NCBI GenBank assembly: GCA_964611385.1
Contig: CAZSXS010000017.1
Location: 1 to 47,157, forward strand
DNA length: 47,157 nt
Origin: CAZSXS01 sp964611385
Lineage (GTDB): Bacteria; Bacillota; Clostridia; Lachnospirales; CAYPQA01
Direction: 5' to 3'
In this document: piece by piece, positions 41,006-47,157 of the stretch
How positions within the stretch are numbered: position 1 is the stretch's first letter
Layout of the letters: each line of letters opens with the position of its first letter
The notes under the pieces: generated by a model
What the model was told of the DNA's origin: nothing
Seen by the model: only the letters and a program-made list of their open reading frames with translations
Databases searched by the model: none
Made by a program: the position numbers and the translations under genes

Positions 41006-43939
41006 ATGATTAAACGGTTTTTTAGTTTTACGTTGATGGCGCTGCTCATGCTGGTTGTTCTGCCCGTTAGCACGCTTGTCAACGCAGAGACCCTGAGCTT
41101 CAGCGATATGCCTAGCGATTGGTCTACAGCAGGGCTTAAGCGAGCGGTCGATAATGGCTTGCTTTTTGGTAGTGAGGGTAATATCATGCCAAATGATCCG
41201 CTTACGAAAGCACAGCTTGCCGCAATTGTTAATAGAGCCTTTGGCTCTACACTCAAAGGTGATGTGTCCAAATTCCAGGATCTTGATAGCAAAAAATGGT
41301 ATGTGGACGACATTGCTAAAGCGGTTAAAATGGGCACCCTTGTTGGTGACGGGGTTATGATGTACCCCGATCAGCCGGTTACCAGAGAAGCTGCTTATGC
41401 GATTTTGGCTAGAGCCTTCCGTCTGAATAAAAGCGGCTCTTTGAGTTACTTTACGGATGCTGACAAGGTTAGTAGCTGGGCAGCCAGCGATGTTACCGCC
41501 ATGTATGCTGGTCGGTTTTTGGAAGGACTGCCGGATACGGCGAAGGCTCTTCTCAATCCCCAACAGCCCATTACCAGAGCGGAATTTGCTCATGTGCTGA
41601 ATAACCTGGTTATCCGTTATGTAGCCAAGCCTGGTACAGTTCAAAATTCTACTGTTAACGGTTCTTTGATCGTTAGCTCTACAGATGTTGTGCTGAAAAA
41701 CATGACCATTAATGGAAATCTGATTATTGCTGACGGAGTGGGCCGCGGCGAAGTCACCTTAGACGGCGTAAAGGTAAAAGGAACCACCGTGGTCAGAGGT
41801 GGCGGAGAGAACTCCATCATCGTTACAGGCAAAAGTGAAATTGCCAACATGATCATTTCAACCGTGAACGGCACTGTGTCGATCAAAGCACTGGGCGGCG
41901 CAAAGGTTGATGTGGTTTATGTAGATGATGGCTGCGATGACGTGAATATTATTGGCACAGTCAAGACCTTAAACATCGGTGAAGGCGTTAAGGTAAACGC
42001 AATTGATGCTAAGATTGACAATGTTAATATCAACGGCGCAGGCTCCAACTTTAGCACGGATGAAAAATCAGTCGTTAAAACCCTGACTGTTGCGTCAAGT
42101 GCAACCGGAACAGGCCTGAATTTGAACGGAACACTGACAAACTTAAATGTTAATGCTGATGGTGCCAAGTTAAATGTCAACGGAAAGGTTAATAACGTTT
42201 CGATTGCAAAGAGCGCCAAGGATGTTCAGTTGAATGTAAGTGACAAGGGTAAAATCAATAGTTTAACCGCCGATCTGGAGAATGTCACCTTAAACAACAG
42301 CGGATCGGTTACAGTGAATACAGGCGAAGCAACAAGTGCACCGGGTACAACAACTACACCCGAACCGACTGCAACACCCACAGACTCCCCAAGTTATACA
42401 CAGTATCCAACCAGTACACCTATCCCTACGATTGCACCGACCACTGAACCTACTGCTTCACCTTCTACTCCGCCTACAACGGAGCCGACTGCCACACCAG
42501 AGGGTTCAGAAACACCAGCACCCCCAACAGAAGTACCATCAGAATCTCCATCTCCGACACCTCCAACAGAAGCACCATCAGAATCTCCATCTCCGACTCC
42601 TACACCCGGTCAGCCGGAAGGAAGTTATCAGGTTATTGCTGATGTGACTTATCCAGAAGGTTTTGAAGTAGTCATTAAGGATCAATATCTGCTTCCAGGT
42701 AGCACGGTTAATATTGAAGTCCGTGGTATTATTCCACAAAACAAACATTTATATGCATACTTGGAAAAATTAAATGATAGTCAAACCACCAAGTATTTAA
42801 CAAATGTATCAGATAGTGCTAACCATAAAGTTTACTACTTCACGGATATGCCGAACTACGATGTTGTCTTCAAGTTAGAGCTTAGAGACAACGGCTCCAA
42901 CCCCCATCCGGGAGAACCAGGATACCAAGGCTATTATATTGCTAAATCTGGATCGGATTTTAATTTAGCTACCCATTACAGCTATCCTCTAAATGCTAAT
43001 GACACAGCGAAGATTAAAATTTGGAATATCCCAGCGGGCAAAAAGATCTCAGCGATTACACTGAGAGATAGCAACGGTCAAGATCTGAACATTCCGATGA
43101 CCGGTAACGACCTGGGTGAAGGCGCTGGACGTTCCTTCCAAATGCCTGCTATGAATGTCTTCGTGCATGTGACTTTTGAAGATGTGGGCTTCACCATCAA
43201 CACGAGTACTGGCAGCCAGTTTGCAAAGCAAGGAGATACCCTCAGCTTTACAGCTACCACTGATAACCCGAATCGTCAATTCGGGTGGAAGATAGAAGGC
43301 TTTAATGGCATCAATGAAGGCGAATTTAATGCATTCACTTGTCTTGAATCCTTCAACCTGTCTGCGGATACCTTCATTACAAGCGGCACAAGTATTACAA
43401 CAGACGGTGCGTTAACTACCCCAGGTGCGTTAACTACCCCAGGCGCTTTAACCAGCCCAGGTGCACTGAATGGTCATGTAACCAGCGGCCCATCTTTAAC
43501 CGCTACGATGAAAATTGCTGCTAACGAGCAATTTGATAAGGTCATTCGTGTGACTGCCTTTGAAGTGGATGCCAATGGTAATGAAATACCAAATGGACTT
43601 CGTGAGAGTATCAAGATTTATGTTTCCGACAAAGCCATGTATCCGATCTCCTTTGATTCTTCTTCGTCCAATGGATTGACTCTGACCCATCACTTCTCTT
43701 CAAACTACACCTATAACACCTTCAAAAAGGATGCGTTGATCAATATTCGACTTCAAGACAGTTACTTTAACGGGTACTGGATTCAGGATGTTCTGGTTTA
43801 TAAGAAGGGCGATCCCAGTATTCCGGTTCTCGTGACAAAGCTGGTTAATCCTTCCTCTGTTTGTTACGCTGAGCTTGAATTCACCATGCCTGATTTCGAG
43901 GTGGAAGTGAAGGCCATAGTACAAAGCATTGGTAACTAA
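41006..43939 (+). CDS. Large SLH-domain cell-surface protein
   Basis: 977-aa secreted protein. A signal peptide (LMALLMLVVLPVSTLVNA, cleaved near residue 27) is followed by three S-layer-homology domains (about 30-75, 90-138, 145-200; WSTAGLKRAVDNGLLFG, KWYVDDIAKAVKMGTLVG and the ITRAEFAHVLNNL end), which bind cell-wall polymers. Residues about 210-430 are a repetitive, Asn/Val/Gly-rich region (NGSLIV, NGNLIIADGV, LNVNGKVNNVSI) suited to a parallel beta-helix. A Thr/Pro/Ser linker (about 435-540) leads to a C-terminal part with beta-rich domains and a GALTTP tandem repeat. GGGAGGG precedes ATG 41006. Its ligand or role is unknown. Confidence 0.9.
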   Translation: MIKRFFSFTLMALLMLVVLPVSTLVNAETLSFSDMPSDWSTAGLKRAVDNGLLFGSEGNIMPNDPLTKAQLAAIVNRAFGSTLKGDVSKFQDLDSKKWYVDDIAKAVKMGTLVGDGVMMYPDQPVTREAAYAILARAFRLNKSGSLSYFTDADKVSSWAASDVTAMYAGRFLEGLPDTAKALLNPQQPITRAEFAHVLNNLVIRYVAKPGTVQNSTVNGSLIVSSTDVVLKNMTINGNLIIADGVGRGEVTLDGVKVKGTTVVRGGGENSIIVTGKSEIANMIISTVNGTVSIKALGGAKVDVVYVDDGCDDVNIIGTVKTLNIGEGVKVNAIDAKIDNVNINGAGSNFSTDEKSVVKTLTVASSATGTGLNLNGTLTNLNVNADGAKLNVNGKVNNVSIAKSAKDVQLNVSDKGKINSLTADLENVTLNNSGSVTVNTGEATSAPGTTTTPEPTATPTDSPSYTQYPTSTPIPTIAPTTEPTASPSTPPTTEPTATPEGSETPAPPTEVPSESPSPTPPTEAPSESPSPTPTPGQPEGSYQVIADVTYPEGFEVVIKDQYLLPGSTVNIEVRGIIPQNKHLYAYLEKLNDSQTTKYLTNVSDSANHKVYYFTDMPNYDVVFKLELRDNGSNPHPGEPGYQGYYIAKSGSDFNLATHYSYPLNANDTAKIKIWNIPAGKKISAITLRDSNGQDLNIPMTGNDLGEGAGRSFQMPAMNVFVHVTFEDVGFTINTSTGSQFAKQGDTLSFTATTDNPNRQFGWKIEGFNGINEGEFNAFTCLESFNLSADTFITSGTSITTDGALTTPGALTTPGALTSPGALNGHVTSGPSLTATMKIAANEQFDKVIRVTAFEVDANGNEIPNGLRESIKIYVSDKAMYPISFDSSSSNGLTLTHHFSSNYTYNTFKKDALINIRLQDSYFNGYWIQDVLVYKKGDPSIPVLVTKLVNPSSVCYAELEFTMPDFEVEVKAIVQSIGN
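43406..43477 (+). repeat. 18-bp coding tandem repeat in the SLH protein
   Basis: The unit GGTGCGTTAACTACCCCA occurs twice exactly (43,406; 43,424), then with changes (43,442) and in part (43,460), encoding GALTTP-GALTTP-GALTSP-GAL. Being in frame, copy number could vary without breaking the protein. Confidence 0.88.
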
Positions 43940-43979
43940 GCTTAAAAGGATAAGAGTAGAACAATATTGAGATGAAATG

Positions 43980-44010
43980 AAAAAAGCGGGCCGCATGGGT
44001 CCGCTTTTTT
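43980..44010. terminator. Intrinsic terminator after the SLH gene
   Basis: AAAAAAGCGG and CCGCTTTTTT form a perfect 10-bp stem with an 11-nt loop, 40 nt after the SLH stop. Confidence 0.88.
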
Positions 44011-44136
44011 CATGACTTACGACTATGACTATGCTGTATGCAAATGGGCCTGTGAAAATGGGTACATATTTGCTTATCCCGAGGACAGGGTATAAATCTA
44101 CGCTCTTTGCTAAAAATAGGCAAAGAGGTGATGCAT

Positions 44137-45600
44137 ATGCAATTAAAGAAAGGCTTGCAGGAAAATATAGAGCAGATAAAAAAGAAGCTTCCTATAGAAG
44201 AAAGCTTCGATTTAATCGGTCGTGATATACAAGTGGGCGATAGAGACGGCTACTTGATTTTTGTAGACGGCTTTGCCAAGGATCAGGTGATGTACTTTGT
44301 CGTTAAGGCCTTGCAGACCATGAAGCCAGTATCAGGAACGGAAGGTACTTCCAATACAGGCGCCGCTACAAGCGGAAGTGCTTATATCAAGGAACTGATG
44401 AAAGCCACCATAGCATACTTAGAGGTTGCGGAGTTTAGTAGCCTTGAGGAAATGGAGCAGTCTGTGCTGTCGGGTTCCTTGGCCTTGCTGATTGACGGAG
44501 AGGAAACGGGTATCATCATTGATGCCAGGGAATACCCAGCCAGAAATCCAGAGGAAACGGATTCGGAGCGGGTTACTAGCGCTTCCAAGGATGGGTTTGT
44601 GGAAACAATTGTGTTTAACACCGCTCTCATTCGCCGCCGAGTTCGAAACAGCGGACTAACTTTTGAGATGAAAACCGTCGGCTCAAGCTCCAAAACAGAC
44701 GTTTGCTTGGCTTATATTCAGGATAGGGTGGACAAGAATTATCTGACCCTTTTACGCAAAAAAATAGACAACATACAAATTGATTCTCTGGTCATGGCTG
44801 AAAAAAGCTTGGAGGAACTGCTACTCAAGAAAAAATGGTACAACCCCCTGCCTCAGTTTAAATACACCCAGCGTCCGGATATTGCTGCCTCCTATCTCCA
44901 TGAGGGTCATGTTTTGGTTCTGGTGGACACCACACCTAGCGTGATGATTACCCCTTCTACCTTTTTTTACTTTACACAGTTTGCAGAGGATTATTATCAA
45001 AATCCCCTGGTAGGCACCTATAACCGCTATGTACGGCTTTTCGCAATGGCTGTATCCTTGTTTTTAACCCCTCTTTGGCTCTTCTTGGCAGAAAACCAAA
45101 GCATCTTACCCAAGTTTTTACAGTTTATTGGGACGAAGGAAAAAACATCCATTCCGCTTCTGGTCCAATTTTTGATCCTGGAGTTTGGCTTTGATCTTTT
45201 GCGAATGTCTTCGCTTCATACGCCTAGCTACTTGGGCGGTGCCTTTGGCATCATCGGGGGCTTGCTACTTGGAGACTTTGCCATCAAGGTGGGCTACTTT
45301 GTACCTGAAACCATTTTCTATATGTCGCTTTCTGCCATTGCGCTTTTCTGTATTCCCAATGTGGAATTTAGTGCCGCCATACGGGTTTTTAGGCTGTTCC
45401 TGCTACTTCTTACCGGACTTTTTTGGCACTGGGGATTTTTGGCGGGTCTTGGGATTATCTTCCTCATCACCATCAGCACAGAGACCCTGGACAAAGGCCG
45501 AAGTTATCTTTGGCCTCTGATTCCCTTCAACGGGAAAGCGCTACTTCATATTCTCTTCCGAACACCCGTTTCAAAGCAATCCAATGTAGGGAAGCGCTGA
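44137..45600 (+). CDS. GerA/SpoVAF-family spore germination protein
   Basis: 487-aa membrane protein of the GerA A-subunit family, closest in form to SpoVAF. The large N-terminal soluble part (about residues 1-280) includes RDIQVGDRDGYLIFVDGFAK and the PVSGTEGTSN loop. The C-terminal half has about five membrane helices (for example YVRLFAMAVSLFLTPLWLFL and AAIRVFRLFLLLLTGLFWHW). It would act in the spore inner membrane in nutrient or dipicolinate-linked germination. GerB- and GerC-type partners and other spoVA genes are absent nearby, so it is an orphan. Start ATG 44137 fits AGAGGTG better than ATG 44131. Confidence 0.9.
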   Translation: MQLKKGLQENIEQIKKKLPIEESFDLIGRDIQVGDRDGYLIFVDGFAKDQVMYFVVKALQTMKPVSGTEGTSNTGAATSGSAYIKELMKATIAYLEVAEFSSLEEMEQSVLSGSLALLIDGEETGIIIDAREYPARNPEETDSERVTSASKDGFVETIVFNTALIRRRVRNSGLTFEMKTVGSSSKTDVCLAYIQDRVDKNYLTLLRKKIDNIQIDSLVMAEKSLEELLLKKKWYNPLPQFKYTQRPDIAASYLHEGHVLVLVDTTPSVMITPSTFFYFTQFAEDYYQNPLVGTYNRYVRLFAMAVSLFLTPLWLFLAENQSILPKFLQFIGTKEKTSIPLLVQFLILEFGFDLLRMSSLHTPSYLGGAFGIIGGLLLGDFAIKVGYFVPETIFYMSLSAIALFCIPNVEFSAAIRVFRLFLLLLTGLFWHWGFLAGLGIIFLITISTETLDKGRSYLWPLIPFNGKALLHILFRTPVSKQSNVGKR

Positions 45601-45721
45601 GCCTTGTTTTGCCCACTGTAGGGTTAAAAGTAGCTTCTTGAAAGTATGGATTTTGATTGTCCAAAATAGGAAGCTTGCTGAACATCTGCCAAAAGCTTTC
45701 TGATTTTTAACTCATAAACAC

Positions 45722-45757
45722 AAAAGAAGACCTAGGCAAAACCATAGGTCTTCTTTT
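45722..45757. terminator. Bidirectional intrinsic terminator
   Basis: AAAAGAAGACCTA and TAGGTCTTCTTTT pair (13 bp) around a 10-nt loop. It lies between the converging germination and APH-family genes. Confidence 0.9.
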
Positions 45758-45771
45758 ATGTACTCAGGCTT

Positions 45772-46743
45772 TCAACATTCCCTCATTTTCTTTAACAAAT
45801 TGACTATGTTTTCTTTTTCTCTGCAAAACCATTCATAATCATCATATTCAATTAAACAAACATATGCTCCAAAAAATCCTCCAATTAATTTATAGATATC
45901 TTGCCTTTTCAAATACCCATCATCAGTATGTATATTGCCACCATAACCTTTCAGAAAAGACTCATTAATAACCCACGGGGTACTGAAGTCCCAGTACTGA
46001 TCTCCAAATATGGTTCTGTCAAGATCAATAATACCAGATACTTTATATGTATCCTCTATTTTTGATAACAGTACATTTCCTTGCCATAAATCGGTATGTG
46101 CCATATAAGGAATTGATATTTCATCAAAAAGGCTTAGATTGCTTTTTGTGATTTGACGGAATAAATCAATATCAGCTTGCTCATACAAATTATTTTCTTC
46201 TGCTTTTTCAGCAGCTTCGTTTGAAAACCTTATAATAAAATCAGACCATTTATCAAATAATCCCCATTCAGTTTGACGCAACCACCCAAATTTATTGTTT
46301 TTAATGTGATGAAGCTTATTTGTATAACGGCCTAATTCTTCATAAACAGCACTTAAATCAACATTTGCCAAAGATGGATCATTCATAGGAATGGAATCTA
46401 TAAATTCTGTAATGATGTATTCTCTGTCTAGCACTGTTTTTTCAGCTGAATACTTTATTACATTTGATGTAGGAATTGAATGATCGTGCAATAATCGGTG
46501 CAGATGTTGTTCAGCCGTCATCATATCTTTTTCAAAATCAAATAATAAATGCTTATTCACAGGGCCAACACGAACAACGATTGTATTGGGGCTGTTATTT
46601 GAAGTAACTTTATATGTTGTATTAAATAATCCACCTTTTAAAATATGATACTCTTTAATTTGGCATTCATTACCATATAAATCCATCATAATTTTATTAA
46701 TCTCATCAGTTGTCAATTCTTTATAAATTTTTGACCTTGTCAT
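45772..46743 (-). CDS. APH-family phosphotransferase
   Basis: 323-aa kinase of the aminoglycoside phosphotransferase/choline kinase superfamily. The N-lobe has the loop LKGGLFNTTYKV and the VVRVGP strand. The catalytic loop is YMAHTDLWQGNVLL (H-x-D-x4-N) and the metal-binding Asp is in GIIDLDRTIFGD. More like small-molecule or sugar kinases of the family than the APH(3') enzyme at 29,277. The substrate is unknown. The start is ATG 46743 with GGAGG 5 nt upstream; the frame is open further but through the preceding gene's region. Confidence 0.85.
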   Translation of the reverse strand: MTRSKIYKELTTDEINKIMMDLYGNECQIKEYHILKGGLFNTTYKVTSNNSPNTIVVRVGPVNKHLLFDFEKDMMTAEQHLHRLLHDHSIPTSNVIKYSAEKTVLDREYIITEFIDSIPMNDPSLANVDLSAVYEELGRYTNKLHHIKNNKFGWLRQTEWGLFDKWSDFIIRFSNEAAEKAEENNLYEQADIDLFRQITKSNLSLFDEISIPYMAHTDLWQGNVLLSKIEDTYKVSGIIDLDRTIFGDQYWDFSTPWVINESFLKGYGGNIHTDDGYLKRQDIYKLIGGFFGAYVCLIEYDDYEWFCREKENIVNLLKKMREC

Positions 46744-46822
46744 ACTATCCTCCACTAGCGCCTTAGCGCGCTCAAATTGGAAATGAACAACACTCTTTGC
46801 TTTTTCAAGACGAACACTTTCA

Positions 46823-47020
46823 TCATATAAATAACCAAATGACCAAAAGAAAGATCCCAAACACAAGCAGAATCGCGGGCAAAAGAACCAAGAGCGCCGC
46901 AATAATCATAGCTAAGACGTCGTTTTTTTCCAAGGGGTTCCGCTGAAGCTCGTCCTTTAACTCTTGATCAAGCTCTCGATTCATTTTTATTACTCGTTCA
47001 AATTTGTCTTTAAAGAACAT
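46823..47020 (-). CDS. Small membrane protein
   Basis: 65-aa protein with a charged N-terminal helix (KDKFERVIKMNRELDQELKD) and one or two membrane segments at the C-terminal end (about residues 34-65, MIIAALLVLLPAILLVFGIF). No family is recognised with certainty. AGAGGT precedes ATG 47020. It lies 79 nt upstream of the APH-family gene on the same strand, so they may be co-transcribed. Confidence 0.7.
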   Translation of the reverse strand: MFFKDKFERVIKMNRELDQELKDELQRNPLEKNDVLAMIIAALLVLLPAILLVFGIFLLVIWLFI

Positions 47021-47104
47021 GGCAAAACCTCTATCCCTCATAAAGTATAGAATGATTGTAATTCAATTTTCAAAGAAAAGCAATGAGGCATTTACTGGGT
47101 TCGT

Positions 47105-47145
47105 GACGTACTCCCGCCGCTTAAAGAAGCGGGGGCTTCTCGTTC
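47105..47145 (-). mobile_element. Possible right end of an IS200/IS605-type element
   Basis: On the minus strand the sequence reads GAAGCCCCCGCTTCTTTAAG and then CGGCGGGAGTACGTCACG, a hairpin (47,113-47,134) of the kind found at the 3' end of tnpB genes and their guide RNAs. A transposase gene would be outside the window to the right, reading leftward. Without that gene it could also be a plain hairpin or a relic. Confidence 0.4.
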
Positions 47146-47157
47146 GAGCCGCCTACT

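Noticed and set aside
40795..41337. 180-residue open frame antisense to the SLH gene start
   Set aside because: It overlaps hairpin copy E and the well-supported signal peptide and SLH coding sequence, and has no ribosome site or family resemblance.
42336..42647. His/Leu/Gln-rich frame inside the SLH gene
   Set aside because: It is the +1 shadow of the Thr/Pro/Ser linker codons (ACC, CCA, TCA), not an independent gene.

Overview
The window looks like chromosomal DNA from a low-to-mid GC, spore-forming Firmicute, most probably of class Clostridia. The reasons are strong GGAGG-type ribosome sites with ATG/GTG/TTG starts, a GerA/SpoVAF-type spore germination protein, an S-layer-homology (SLH) surface protein, an EFR1-type ferredoxin, an archaeal-type prolyl-tRNA synthetase, an RsiV-like anti-sigma factor, and tRNA genes without encoded CCA. 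I cannot name the genus.

Left part (1-17,600): an accessory, regulator-rich region. It holds an ECF sigma/anti-sigma pair, a MerR regulator with a GyrI-like domain, a TrmO-like tRNA methyltransferase, an EFR1 ferredoxin, a P-loop protein, a NUDIX hydrolase, a SAM methyltransferase, a membrane-attached class-C beta-lactamase-like serine hydrolase, a YbjQ protein, an OmpR-type two-component system, a frameshifted UGT-type glycosyltransferase divergent from a TetR regulator, a DUF6512-like membrane protein, a TlyA-type rRNA methyltransferase, an AraC/GyrI regulator, and a GNAT-agmatinase pair.

Middle (17,600-40,480): a glycan-use locus. An ABC sugar importer (binding protein plus two permeases, no ATPase) diverges from a DeoR/GlpR regulator. 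Two 17-bp direct repeats lie across the importer promoter. Then follow two tRNAs (Gly, Phe), a GH38 alpha-mannosidase and a URO-D-family protein. After an interruption (26,900-32,550) comes a leftward operon of sugar isomerase, Gfo/Idh oxidoreductase, prolyl-tRNA synthetase and GH88 hydrolase, then a stalk-domain secreted protein, an AraC/cupin regulator and a GH4 alpha-galactosidase-type enzyme. Together they would import and dismantle uronic-acid-, mannose- and galactose-containing oligosaccharides. The interruption holds a putative HExEH protein, a coiled-coil protein, a P-loop kinase, an APH(3')-like phosphotransferase and an ABC-F protein with a candidate leader.

Right part (40,480-47,157): a large SLH surface protein, an orphan SpoVAF-like protein, an APH-family kinase, a small membrane protein, and at the edge a hairpin that resembles an IS200/IS605 right end.

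The most unusual content is not protein coding. (i) Five intergenic palindromic elements occur; in the best ones the stem is perfect (28 bp, 9-nt loop), its outer sequence differs from copy to copy while both arms stay complementary, and three copies share a flanking module. (ii) Seven copies, counting degenerate and deleted ones, of a ~100-bp MITE-like element with TATACTCAGTC inverted ends have compensatory changes in an internal stem; one supplies the stop codon of a gene and two abut ribosome sites of sugar genes. (iii) A single 104-bp element has perfect 13-bp terminal inverted repeats.
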